Shown piece by piece: positions 1 through 6,459 of a stretch of DNA of 7,602 nt. Location of the stretch: positions 6,787 to 14,388 of the forward strand of contig VBJR01000119.1 of the NCBI GenBank assembly GCA_005880175.1, given 5' to 3'. This DNA comes from Chloroflexota bacterium. Its GTDB lineage: Bacteria > Chloroflexota > Dormibacteria > Dormibacterales > Dormibacteraceae. The position numbers and the translations under genes were made by a program. Every line of letters begins with the position of its first letter. Position 1 is the stretch's first letter. The notes under the pieces were generated by a model. It made no database searches. It was given only the letters and a program-made list of their open reading frames with translations, and was not told where the DNA came from.

Positions 1-103
1 ATCTGGTCCAGGCGGACAAAACGCGGACGATGGCATCGGGTTGCCAGGCGGCTGTCGGTGGCCCGTGCGTGGCCTCGGGGTCGACCGCCGTCCGGGGCCG
101 GGA
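1..103. other. Non-coding tail downstream of the LuxR-type regulator
   Basis: This stretch lies past the stop codon of the minus-strand regulator and before the window edge. I see no convincing gene in it. Long plus-strand reading frames that begin here run antisense to the regulator and have the arginine, proline and alanine bias of GC-rich shadow frames. Read on the minus strand, there is a short T run near position 17-20 but no clear stem before it, so I do not call a terminator. Confidence 0.5.
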
Positions 104-2446
104 TCAGCGCCGGCCGACCACCCACACGGCGATCTGCGTCCGGGAGCGGAGGCCGAGCTTGCCCCGGATGCGCTCCAGGTGCCCTTCCACGGTCCGCTCC
201 GCGATCACCAGGTGGTCCGCGATCTGCTTGTTGGTCAGGCCCTGCGCCACCAGCACCGCCACCTCGCGCTCGCGGCGGGACAGCGGGCCCCAGCCCTCCC
301 CCGCCGCCGTGGCCGGCAGCTGCGCCATGCGCGCCTCGGCCACCGCCTCGTCGGCGCTCAGGCGGGCGCCCTCGGCCAGGGCGGTCTCCGCCCGCTCCGC
401 GCCGACCAGCGCCGTCGCCGGCTCGATCACCACCGACCGGGCCAGGTCCTGCCAGCCGGGCGCCAGCGGGGCCCGGATCGTGTCGCGCATCGCCATCGCC
501 GCGCCGCACAGCCGCAGCGCCCGCTCCGGCGCGCCCTCGGCCAGGACCAGCGCGCCGGCCACGTACAGCGAGGCCGAGAGCAGGCCCCGGTTGCCGAGCT
601 GGTGGAACGCGTCGAGCGCCTCGTCCAGCCGCTCGCGCGACCGGCGGTGCTCGCGGTCGAAGAAGTCCGCGATGGCCAGGAAGAGGACGCCCAGCGCCAC
701 CAGCCAGCGGCCGTCCGGCCCGCTCGCCTCGGCCAGGGCCTGCTCCAGCGGCCGCCGCGCCCCGGGCACGTCGCCGACCACCAGGTGCATCTCGCCCATC
801 GCGATCAGCGTGTCCACGCGCAGCTCGACGTCCGGGGCCGCGGCCAGGGCCTCCTCGAACCGGTCCGCGGCCCGCGACGTCTCGCCGGAGTAGAGGTGGG
901 TGGTGCCGAGCATGCTCAGCGTCCAGCCGGCGCCCAGCTCGTCGCCGAGCGCCCGGTAGGCGGCCAGGGCCTCCTCCCCGAGATCGTCGGCGACCCGGTA
1001 GTCGGCCTGCCAGAACGCCAGGCGCTGGAGCCAATAGAGGACGCGCGCCCGGTCCGGCGGCGCGAGCGCGGGCACGGCGATCACGCCGCCCAGCCACTCG
1101 CGGCCCTCGCTCAGGTGGCCGCGCACCAGCCAGAACCAGCTCAGGGCCAGCGCCAGGCGGACCCACCGCTCGTGGTCGTACGCCCGGTACCAGAGCAGCG
1201 CGGCGCGCAGGTCCTCGTGGTCGAACTCCAGCCGGGCCAGCCACTCCGCCTGGCCGGGCCGGCGCTCGAACCCGGCCGCCACCTCGGACATCGCCAGGAA
1301 GTGGTCGGCGTGCCGGCGCCGCGTCTCGTCGCCCTCGGCCGCGTCCAGGAGGCGCTCGGCCGCGTACTGGCGCACCGTCTCCAGCATCCGGCAGCGCGTC
1401 CGCCCGTCCGGGCCGGCGGCGGGCACGACCAGCGACTTGTCCACCAGCCCCGAGAGGTGGCCGAGCACCGTCTCCGCCGGCAGGTCGCCGTCCGCGGCCA
1501 CCGCCTCGGCCGCCGCTAACTCGAACGGCCCCGAGAACACGGACAACCGGCGGAACAGCCGGCGCTCGTCGTCGTTCAACAGCTGATGACCCCAGTCCAG
1601 CGCGGCACGCAGCGTCTGGTGACGCGGCAGGGCCGTCCGACTCCCGCCCGTCAGGAGGCGGAAGCGGTCCTCGAGGCGGGCCAGGATGTCGTCCACCGAC
1701 ATCATCTCGGTCCTGGCGGCGGCCAGCTCGATCGCGAGCGGGATGCCGTCCAGCCGCCGGCAGATCCCGGCCACCGCGTCCGCGTTGGCGGGCGTGAGCG
1801 CGAACTGGGGCTGGACCAGGCCCGCCCGGGCGCGGAACAGGCGGATCGCCTCGGCGTCGGCCACGGCCTCGTACGAGGCCCAGCCGTTGTCCGCGCTGGG
1901 CAGGCCGAGCGGCGAGATCCGCCAGACGCGCTCGCCCGGCACCCGCAGCGGCTCGTGCCCGGTGGCCAGGACCTTCATGGCCGGGCAGTCACGCAGCAGG
2001 CTCTCGATCAGGCGCGCGCACGGGTCCAGCAGATGCTCGCAGTTGTCCAGCACCAGCAGGAGCTGGCGCGTGCCGACGTGCGCGGGCAGCGCCTCCGCCG
2101 CGGAGCCCCCGTAGGACTCGCGCAGGCCCAGCGCGGTCGCCACCTCGCGGGGCACCTGGGCGGGGTCGGTCACGCCCGCGAGGCTGACGAACCACACGCC
2201 GTCGGGGTGGTCCGGCAGCGCCTGCCGGGCCAGCTCCACCGCCAGCCGCGTCTTGCCGAGGCCGGAGGCACCAGCGATCGTGAGCAGCCGCGCCTGCCGC
2301 AGCGCAGCCGCCAGTTCAGTCAGCTCGGGCTCCCGCCCGACGAAGCTCGTGAGCTGGACCGGAAGGTTGCTGGGGGGGAGAACCTGCTCCTTCACCTGGC
2401 CGGAGCCACAGTTTCGCCGACCGGGCCCCATCCAGACAAGGCCCAC
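104..2446 (-). CDS. Large ATPase/TPR transcriptional regulator with C-terminal LuxR HTH
   Basis: This is a probable cytoplasmic, ATP-dependent transcription regulator of the COG3903-plus-LuxR type; its signal and target genes are unknown. A short N-terminal segment leads into the usual LTSFVGRE entry motif (about residues 32-39). A Walker A motif GASGLGKT follows at 59-66, then a Walker B motif LLLVLDN ending near D134-N135. The helical motif RLDGIPLAIELAAAR, like the GLPLAI box of STAND ATPases, is near residue 235. The middle (about 380-700) is alanine-rich and helical with TPR-like pairs. A complete LuxR helix-turn-helix (LSRREREV...TNKQIA...RTVEGHL) fills 722-777. Length is normal for the family. 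The start is unresolved: GTG at 2446, ATG at 2431 and GTG at 2395 are all in frame and none has a good Shine-Dalgarno. The coordinates use the outermost. Family homology only begins at about residue 23, so 2395 is attractive. It diverges from HK1, which suggests co-regulation or control of HK1 (inference). Confidence 0.9.
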   Translation of the reverse strand: MGLVWMGPGRRNCGSGQVKEQVLPPSNLPVQLTSFVGREPELTELAAALRQARLLTIAGASGLGKTRLAVELARQALPDHPDGVWFVSLAGVTDPAQVPREVATALGLRESYGGSAAEALPAHVGTRQLLLVLDNCEHLLDPCARLIESLLRDCPAMKVLATGHEPLRVPGERVWRISPLGLPSADNGWASYEAVADAEAIRLFRARAGLVQPQFALTPANADAVAGICRRLDGIPLAIELAAARTEMMSVDDILARLEDRFRLLTGGSRTALPRHQTLRAALDWGHQLLNDDERRLFRRLSVFSGPFELAAAEAVAADGDLPAETVLGHLSGLVDKSLVVPAAGPDGRTRCRMLETVRQYAAERLLDAAEGDETRRRHADHFLAMSEVAAGFERRPGQAEWLARLEFDHEDLRAALLWYRAYDHERWVRLALALSWFWLVRGHLSEGREWLGGVIAVPALAPPDRARVLYWLQRLAFWQADYRVADDLGEEALAAYRALGDELGAGWTLSMLGTTHLYSGETSRAADRFEEALAAAPDVELRVDTLIAMGEMHLVVGDVPGARRPLEQALAEASGPDGRWLVALGVLFLAIADFFDREHRRSRERLDEALDAFHQLGNRGLLSASLYVAGALVLAEGAPERALRLCGAAMAMRDTIRAPLAPGWQDLARSVVIEPATALVGAERAETALAEGARLSADEAVAEARMAQLPATAAGEGWGPLSRREREVAVLVAQGLTNKQIADHLVIAERTVEGHLERIRGKLGLRSRTQIAVWVVGRR

Positions 2447-2549
2447 ATGGTGTCTGACATGTCGAGAATCAGGTACTTTCCTCCGTGCCGTTCACCTGAC
2501 ATCGGTTCTACCCTTCGGCCCGCATCGGCAAGCGGACTCGAGGGTGGAC
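2447..2549. promoter_or_regulatory. Divergent promoter region between the LuxR-type regulator and HK1
   Basis: The two genes point away from each other, so this 103-base gap should carry both promoters. It is less GC-rich than its surroundings. It holds two copies of CTGACAT (2454-2460 and 2496-2502) with starts 42 bases apart, and the first copy overlaps the 8-base palindrome GACATGTC (2456-2463). TACTTT (2474-2479) and TACCCT (2509-2514) could be plus-strand -10 boxes, but neither has a well-spaced -35 box. A GGAGGAAA-like sequence reads on the minus strand near 2480. The function follows from gene layout; the exact promoter elements are guesses. Confidence 0.45.
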
Positions 2550-3257
2550 ATGCAAGCCAGGGATGAAAGAGTGAACGGCGGACCTCCGGACGACCGGATC
2601 AAACGCGAGCTCGCGCGAGAGCTCCACGACCAGGTGGTCCAGGATCTCACCGCGATGCTCATCGACCTCGAGAACTTCAAGCGGGGCCCGTTCGACAGCA
2701 CGTCGACCGTCCTGCAGGTGGACTCCGTCCAGGGCGGCCTGCGCACGATGCTGGGTCGCCTCCGGGGCATGCTGTACGGCCTGCGCGGGGAGGAGAGCGT
2801 CGAGCACGACCTCGCGGAGAACCTCCGGTTCTTTGCCGTGCAGTACACGAAGCGGACCGGCGTGCGGGTGCTGGTCAGGGTCTCGCGCGACTGGCCGGAC
2901 CCGATCCGCAGGACGACGGCGCAGCACCTCCAGCGCATCGTCGGGGAGGCCGTCAACAACGGCCGGCAGCACGGCGGGGCCTCGTCGATCCGGGTGACGC
3001 TGCGCCTGATCGACGGCGGCTACGCCCGCGTCACGATCCAGGACGACGGCCGCGGCATCTCGCCGTCGGACGGCACCAGCGAGGGCATGGGCATGCTGGG
3101 CATGCGCGAGCGGGCGACGCTGATCGGCGGCTCGCTGAGCGTGGACAGCGCCCGGGGCCGGGGCACGACGATCCGCGTGGTGTTCCCGCAGACGGCGCTG
3201 CACCTGGGCGAGGTGGGCCTGCTGCTGGCCGAGACGGGCATCGTCGAACCGGGATAG
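2550..3257 (+). CDS. Soluble NarL-type sensor histidine kinase (HK1), orphan
   Basis: This 235-residue cytoplasmic kinase would autophosphorylate and pass phosphate to a NarL/LuxR-type response regulator. The HisKA_3 H-box ELHDQVVQDL places the phospho-accepting histidine at H26, almost at the N-terminus. There is therefore no room for a sensor or membrane domain, and input must come from a partner protein or from the short N- and C-terminal tails. The HATPase_c domain has its N-box at EAVNNGRQHG (133-142), G1 at DDGRG (165-169) and G2 at GMGMLGMRER (179-188), all apparently intact. About 20 extra residues follow the ATPase fold. ATG 2550 was chosen because GAGGG (2540-2544) sits 5 bases upstream. 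GTG at 2571 with AGGGA (2559-2563) is a fair alternative and still keeps the H-box. No response regulator adjoins it; the nearest is about 3.2 kb away beside its paralogue HK2. Confidence 0.88.
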   Translation: MQARDERVNGGPPDDRIKRELARELHDQVVQDLTAMLIDLENFKRGPFDSTSTVLQVDSVQGGLRTMLGRLRGMLYGLRGEESVEHDLAENLRFFAVQYTKRTGVRVLVRVSRDWPDPIRRTTAQHLQRIVGEAVNNGRQHGGASSIRVTLRLIDGGYARVTIQDDGRGISPSDGTSEGMGMLGMRERATLIGGSLSVDSARGRGTTIRVVFPQTALHLGEVGLLLAETGIVEPG

Positions 3258-3287
3258 CGCCACGGCGCAGCTCGTCCCGCCGCTGAC

Positions 3288-3328
3288 CGCTCCGGACCGG
3301 CCCGACGGGGGCAATCGCTCCGGACCGG
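3288..3328. repeat. Perfect 13-base direct repeat, two copies (CGCTCCGGACCGG)
   Basis: CGCTCCGGACCGG occurs exactly at 3288-3300 and again at 3316-3328, with starts 28 bases apart. Each copy contains the palindrome TCCGGA. Both lie in non-coding sequence after HK1 and directly before the small membrane ORF. The second copy falls where a -35 element would be for the TAGACT box at 3340-3345. It could be a tandem binding site for a dimeric regulator, or a chance or slippage repeat in GC-rich DNA. Confidence 0.6.
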
Positions 3329-3339
3329 GGCCGCCTGGT

Positions 3340-3345
3340 TAGACT
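3340..3345 (+). promoter_or_regulatory. Candidate -10 box (TAGACT) for the small membrane ORF
   Basis: TAGACT resembles the TANNNT -10 hexamer common in high-GC bacteria and lies 10 bases before the TTG at 3356. Transcription would then begin about 3352, giving a nearly leaderless message, which would fit the lack of a Shine-Dalgarno there. No consensus -35 box is present; the second copy of the 13-base repeat occupies that place. Evidence is pattern-only. Confidence 0.3.
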
Positions 3346-3355
3346 GGCAACTCGC

Positions 3356-3472
3356 TTGTCCAACGCTCTCGCCTTCGTCGCCGGCCTGGTGGTCGGCCTG
3401 CTCTGCGGCGCCACGATCGGGGTCCTGTTCATGGCTGCGCTCGTCGCGGGCTCACGGCGCCCGCCGAACTAG
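3356..3472 (+). CDS. Small single-helix membrane protein (38 aa)
   Basis: Starting from TTG at 3356, this frame encodes 38 residues. After a short polar start (MSNA) there is one long hydrophobic, glycine-spaced helix (about 5-31, with GLVVGLLCG and IGVLF), then a basic tail ending SRRPPN. This layout is that of a one-pass small membrane protein with its C-terminus probably in the cytoplasm. It loosely recalls short DUF3789-like proteins, but I cannot confirm that family. No start codon with a good Shine-Dalgarno is visible; a TAGACT box upstream suggests near-leaderless expression. It lies 98 bases after HK1 and is followed by GC hairpins, so it may be its own short transcription unit. Possible roles include a membrane partner for the membrane-free HK1 or for the glycosyltransferases; both are inference. 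A chance hydrophobic frame in GC-rich DNA is the alternative. Confidence 0.45.
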   Translation: MSNALAFVAGLVVGLLCGATIGVLFMAALVAGSRRPPN

Positions 3473-3481
3473 GTCTCCGTT

Positions 3482-3527
3482 CGCGCGCTCACGCGCGCGC
3501 CGCCCCTGTCCCGGCGGGCTCGGGACA
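3482..3527 (+). terminator. Pair of GC hairpins after the small ORF, possible terminator
   Basis: CGCGCG (3482-3487) pairs with CGCGCG (3492-3497) across a 4-base loop, starting 9 bases after the small ORF stop. A second stem, TGTCCCG (3507-3513) with CGGGACA (3521-3527), has a 7-base loop and is followed by TCTT. Neither has a full T tract, as is common for GC-rich genomes. They may separate the small ORF from the glycan operon, or form part of that operon's leader. Confidence 0.35.
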
Positions 3528-3626
3528 TCTTGCCCGGGCGCTGGGGTTCGCGCGCCAGAACGGCCTCCAACCCCGCCTATTCAGTTGGACGCCCGGCCGA
3601 CCGTACGCTGGCCCCAAGCAAGCCAG

Positions 3627-3634
3627 AAGGGAGG
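3627..3634 (+). promoter_or_regulatory. Ribosome binding site deciding the TTG start at 3646
   Basis: AAGGGAGG is a strong match to the anti-Shine-Dalgarno complement, ending 11 bases before TTG 3646. The spacing is a little long but within range. The next in-frame start, GTG at 3691, has no comparable site, so the TTG is preferred. Confidence 0.55.
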
Positions 3635-3645
3635 CCAGGGATCCA

Positions 3646-4326
3646 TTGCAACTCGCGTTCCAACCGATAGACCAGTCCGACACCGCCGAGGTGACGGTCG
3701 TCCTGCCGAGGCGACCCTGGTACTCGTACAACTCCACCCTCAAGCGGTTCCTCGACCTCTTCGTCGCCGGCCTCGTGCTGTTCGCGACCCTTCCCATCTG
3801 GCTTGCCGTCATCGTCGCGATCAAGCTCGACTCGCCCGGCCCGGCCATCTTCGTGCAGGAGCGGGTAGGCCTCCGCGGCCGCCGCTTCCGCTTCTACAAG
3901 TTCCGCTCGATGACGGACGGCGCCGACCGCATGAAGAAGGACCTGGCGCACCTGAGTGAGGTGGACGGCCCGGTGTTCAAGCTCCGCATCGACCCCCGGG
4001 TCACCCGGGTCGGCAGCTTCCTGCGCCGCACCAGCCTGGACGAGCTGCCCCAGCTGATCAACGTCCTGCGGGGCGAGATGAGCCTGGTCGGGCCCCGGCC
4101 GCCGATCCCCGAGGAGGTGGCCCAGTACCGGCCGAGCGACATGATCCGGCTCGCGGTCAAGCCCGGGCTCACCTGCTGGTGGCAGGTCCGGGGCCGCTCG
4201 AACGTGAACTTCGACACCTGGATGGCGTTCGACCGCGAGTACGTGTACGGCCTGTCGTTCTGGGTGGACGTGCAGATCCTGGTCCGCACCGTGCAGGCCG
4301 TCCTCACGATGCGCGGCGCCTTCTGA
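3646..4326 (+). CDS. Sugar transferase, monotopic phosphoglycosyl transferase (PF02397)
   Basis: This 226-residue enzyme would transfer a sugar phosphate from a nucleotide sugar to the lipid carrier undecaprenyl phosphate at the inner face of the membrane. That is the first step of a surface polysaccharide or glycolipid. The sequence shows KRFLDL (33-38), one hydrophobic helix (about 36-60), the [14 protein letters not shown] block (62-75) and KFRSM (85-89). The catalytic Asp-Glu pair lies in SLDELPQL (D132, E133), followed by [10 protein letters not shown] (143-152) and [14 protein letters not shown] (172-185). The usual Gly after KPG(I/L)T is Cys177 here, a mild deviation. It is the short form, lacking the four-helix N-terminal domain of WcaJ/WbaP-type enzymes. 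The sugar substrate cannot be told from sequence. It starts at TTG 3646 and leads an operon; the next gene begins 12 bases after its stop. Confidence 0.93.
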   Translation: MQLAFQPIDQSDTAEVTVVLPRRPWYSYNSTLKRFLDLFVAGLVLFATLPIWLAVIVAIKLDSPGPAIFVQERVGLRGRRFRFYKFRSMTDGADRMKKDLAHLSEVDGPVFKLRIDPRVTRVGSFLRRTSLDELPQLINVLRGEMSLVGPRPPIPEEVAQYRPSDMIRLAVKPGLTCWWQVRGRSNVNFDTWMAFDREYVYGLSFWVDVQILVRTVQAVLTMRGAF

Positions 4327-4338
4327 TCGGAGGCTGAC

Positions 4339-5538
4339 GTGGCGCTCGGGATCGTCCTGGCCGCGGCTGGCCTGCCGTTCGCGGCCGCCGGCCTGTACCT
4401 CCTGGTCCTGGCGCTCGCCAGCTTCCGGCGGGTCCGCGCTCCCCGGCGCGCGGACCCGCCGCCGCGTCTGGCGGTGCTCGTGCCCGCCCACGACGAGGAG
4501 GAGCTGATCGCCCGCTGCGTGGAGTCGCTGCTGGCGCAGGACTACTCGCCCTCGCGGTTCCGGGTCGTCGTCATCGCGGACAACTGCTCCGACCGCACTG
4601 CCGCGGTGGCGGGGGGCGTCGGCGCCGTGGTGATGGAGCGGCGCGACGACCGGCGGGGCAAGGGCCACGCCCTGCGCTGGGCCATGGACCGGCTGCTGGC
4701 GGCGGCCGAGCCGCCGGACGCCGTCGTCGTGGTCGACGCCGACTCGGTCGCCGAGCCCGACCTGCTGCGGCACCTGGCCGCCACGCTGGCGGCGGGCGCC
4801 GACGTCGCCCAGGCGGAGTACCTCGTCCTCGCGGACGACTCGTCCACCCGCTCCCGCCTGGTCGCGGCCGCGTTCCTGCTGTTCCACCGGGTCCGCTTCG
4901 GCGGCCGCGCGGCGCTCGGGATGCCGGCGAGCCTGGTCGGCAACGGCATGCTGTTCAGCCGCCGCCTGCTGGAGACGCTGCCCTGGAACGCGTTCACCGG
5001 GGTCGAGGACCTCGAGTACACGATCGAGCTGCGCCTGGCCGGCTTTCGGCCCCAGTACGTGCCCGCCGCCCGCCTGGCCGGTCCGGTGCCCCACGGCTAC
5101 CGCGGCATGCGTGGCCAGCGCCTGCGCTGGGAGGGCGGCCGCTGGCACGTCGTCCGCACGCGCCTGCCCCAGCTGATCGGCCACGCGCTGCGCCGCGACC
5201 CGGGGGTCCTGGACGCGGCGCTCGACCTGGCGGTGCCGCCCCTGGGCCTGCTCGCGATGGGCACGCTGGCGGGCGGCGCCGTCAGCGCGGCCGCGGTCGC
5301 GCTCCACGTCGCGACCGCCTGGAGTCTCTCCCCCTGGCTCCTGGCCCTGGCCGCGCTGACGGCGTTCGTGCTCCTCGGCCTGCGTTCCGCCCGGGCGCCG
5401 GCCTCGCTGTGGCTGGCGCTGCTGGAGGCGCCGCGCTTCCTGGCCTGGAAGGCGGTCACGTACGTGAGCATCCTGGTCGGGTTCGATCCGCATCGTTGGG
5501 AGCGGGCCGAGCGGCCCGCGGAGGTGGCCGCGAAGTGA
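4339..5538 (+). CDS. Membrane GT2-family glycosyltransferase with QxxRW motif
   Basis: This 399-residue inverting glycosyltransferase probably adds a sugar to the lipid-linked acceptor made by the preceding gene. An N-terminal helix (about 3-29) is followed by the GT-A core: [12 protein letters not shown] (44-55), [11 protein letters not shown] (77-87), the nucleotide/metal motif DAD (133-135), the probable catalytic base in GVEDLEY (E223-D224), and QRLRW (260-264). Hydrophobic segments at about 295-328, 331-347 and a weaker one near 372-381 anchor the C-terminus. DxD, ED and QxxRW together are the signature of processive synthases (cellulose, hyaluronan, N-acetylglucosamine polymers), but single-sugar transferases of this fold also carry them. 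GTG 4339 has an excellent CGGAGG (4328-4333) 5 bases upstream. Its stop overlaps the start of the next gene (GTGA), which suggests translational coupling. Confidence 0.92.
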   Translation: MALGIVLAAAGLPFAAAGLYLLVLALASFRRVRAPRRADPPPRLAVLVPAHDEEELIARCVESLLAQDYSPSRFRVVVIADNCSDRTAAVAGGVGAVVMERRDDRRGKGHALRWAMDRLLAAAEPPDAVVVVDADSVAEPDLLRHLAATLAAGADVAQAEYLVLADDSSTRSRLVAAAFLLFHRVRFGGRAALGMPASLVGNGMLFSRRLLETLPWNAFTGVEDLEYTIELRLAGFRPQYVPAARLAGPVPHGYRGMRGQRLRWEGGRWHVVRTRLPQLIGHALRRDPGVLDAALDLAVPPLGLLAMGTLAGGAVSAAAVALHVATAWSLSPWLLALAALTAFVLLGLRSARAPASLWLALLEAPRFLAWKAVTYVSILVGFDPHRWERAERPAEVAAK

Positions 5539-6305
5539 CACGCCTGCAGATCGCGTCGGTGCCGATCGATCCGATCGACATGGACGAGGCCATGCGCCGG
5601 CTGGGCCACGCGATGGCCGACGGCCGCGGCCAGGTCCAGGTCGCGACCGTGAACCTCGACTTCCTCGTCAAGGCCCAGCGCCAGCCGGAGCTGCTCCAGG
5701 TGCTGAACCGGACGGACCTCAACGTGGCCGACGGGATGCCCGTCGTGTGGCTGAGCCGCCTCCTGGGCCGGCCGGTGCCGGGCCGGGTGGCGGGGGCCGA
5801 CATGGCGCCGCTGCTGGTCACGGAGGCGGCCGCCCGGGGCGCCGGCGTGTTCCTCCTCGGGGGCGAGCACGGGGTCGCCGAGGAGGCGGCGCGGCGGCTG
5901 CGCCGGGAGCATCCCGGGCTGCGGACCATCGACTGGTTCGAGCCGCCCCGGGCCCGCCTGGAGGACATGGACAACGAGCGGCTGGTCCAGCTGATCGCCG
6001 ACTCGGGCGCGGAGCTCCTGCTGGTGGCCTTCGGGAACCCCAAGCAGGAGTTCTGGATCGACCGCTTCCGCGACCGCCTGCCCGATGTCGCGGTGGCCGT
6101 GGGCGTGGGCTGCGTGTTCGACCTGTGGGCCGAGCGCCAGCGCAGGGCCCCGGCGTGGATGCAGCGGGCGGGCCTGGAGTGGCTCCACCGCCTGGTGGCG
6201 GAGCCCCGCCGCCTGGCCGGCCGCCACGCGGCCGGGGTGGCGTGGCTGGTGGTGCTGGCGGGCCGGGCGCTGTTCCAGCGCGCCCTGCGCGCCGAGGAGG
6301 CGTAG
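5535..6305 (+). CDS. WecG/TagA/CpsF family glycosyltransferase (GT26)
   Basis: At 256 residues this is a full-length GT26 enzyme. The family transfers sugars such as N-acetylmannosamine, N-acetylmannosaminuronate or glucuronate onto a lipid-linked mono- or oligosaccharide at the cytoplasmic membrane face. Visible family blocks are TVNLDFLV (T38, N40), VADGMPVVW (the conserved Asp is D66; the equivalent Thr and Asp lie in the active site of studied TagA), GRVAGADM (83-90), AFGNPKQEFWI (165-175), and GVGCVFDLWAE followed by RRAPAWMQ and EWLHRLVAEPRRL near the C-terminus. The last 30 residues include a hydrophobic stretch (AAGVAWLVVLAG) that would hold the enzyme on the membrane, as in TagA relatives. 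Usually a Gly precedes the basic RAP block; here the segment reads AERQRRAP. GTG 5535 overlaps the upstream stop as GTGA, with AGGTGG (5522-5527) 7 bases away. A longer in-frame start at 5409 would overlap the GT2 gene by 130 bases and is rejected. Confidence 0.92.
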   Translation: MTRLQIASVPIDPIDMDEAMRRLGHAMADGRGQVQVATVNLDFLVKAQRQPELLQVLNRTDLNVADGMPVVWLSRLLGRPVPGRVAGADMAPLLVTEAAARGAGVFLLGGEHGVAEEAARRLRREHPGLRTIDWFEPPRARLEDMDNERLVQLIADSGAELLLVAFGNPKQEFWIDRFRDRLPDVAVAVGVGCVFDLWAERQRRAPAWMQRAGLEWLHRLVAEPRRLAGRHAAGVAWLVVLAGRALFQRALRAEEA

Positions 6306-6322
6306 GGCCCGGAGGCCCCGCC

Positions 6323-6346
6323 GGGCGGTCTGGCACCAGACCGCCC
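6323..6346. terminator. Perfect 11-base inverted repeat downstream of the GT26 gene
   Basis: GGGCGGTCTGG (6323-6333) is followed after CA by its exact complement CCAGACCGCCC (6336-6346). It begins 17 bases after the stop of the GT26 gene and would fold into a very stable hairpin (9-10 pairs in practice, given the tiny loop). Only ATTCGT follows, so there is no real T tract. A terminator for the glycan operon is the simplest reading. Confidence 0.6.
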
Positions 6347-6415
6347 ATTCGTGCGGGCGTGTCTGGGCGATCTGGCGCCGATGCACTCCTCGGGCGGCCT
6401 TCGCGGTCGCCCCGG

Positions 6416-6444
6416 GCTGGCCGGCGACCTGATCGCCGGCCAGC
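6416..6444. terminator. Perfect 12-base inverted repeat downstream of the response regulator
   Basis: GCTGGCCGGCGA (6416-6427) pairs exactly with TCGCCGGCCAGC (6433-6444) across the 5-base loop CCTGA. It lies 15 bases past the stop of the minus-strand response regulator and works equally in both directions. No T tract is present on either side. It is probably a terminator for the two-component operon, giving with the neighbouring hairpin a double barrier between convergent operons. Confidence 0.6.
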
Positions 6445-6459
6445 GGACGCGGCCCCGGG

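Noticed and set aside
58..1797. Long plus-strand open frames antisense to the LuxR-type regulator (579, 492 and 287 residues)
   Set aside because: Their composition is dominated by Arg, Pro, Ala, Gly and Ser with no recognisable domain. The opposite strand has a full set of ordered family motifs. Such frames are expected in GC-rich DNA.
2253..2549. N-terminal extension of HK1 to the upstream start
   Set aside because: It would run across the divergent promoter region and the 5' end of the opposite regulator. The added residues form no domain, and ATG 2550 has a ribosome binding site.
3585..3609. TTGGAC plus TACGCT as a promoter for the glycan operon
   Set aside because: The two hexamers are only 13 bases apart, too close for a standard sigma-70-type promoter.
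5409..5534. N-terminal extension of the GT26 glycosyltransferase to the upstream ATG
   Set aside because: It would overlap the GT2 coding region by 130 bases. The GTG at 5535 has a Shine-Dalgarno and a GTGA overlap, and matches the normal family start.
3577..5541. 654-residue minus-strand open frame antisense to the sugar transferase and GT2 genes
   Set aside because: Low-complexity protein rich in Arg, Gln, His, Asp and Ala with no motifs; the plus strand carries two clear enzymes with good ribosome binding sites.
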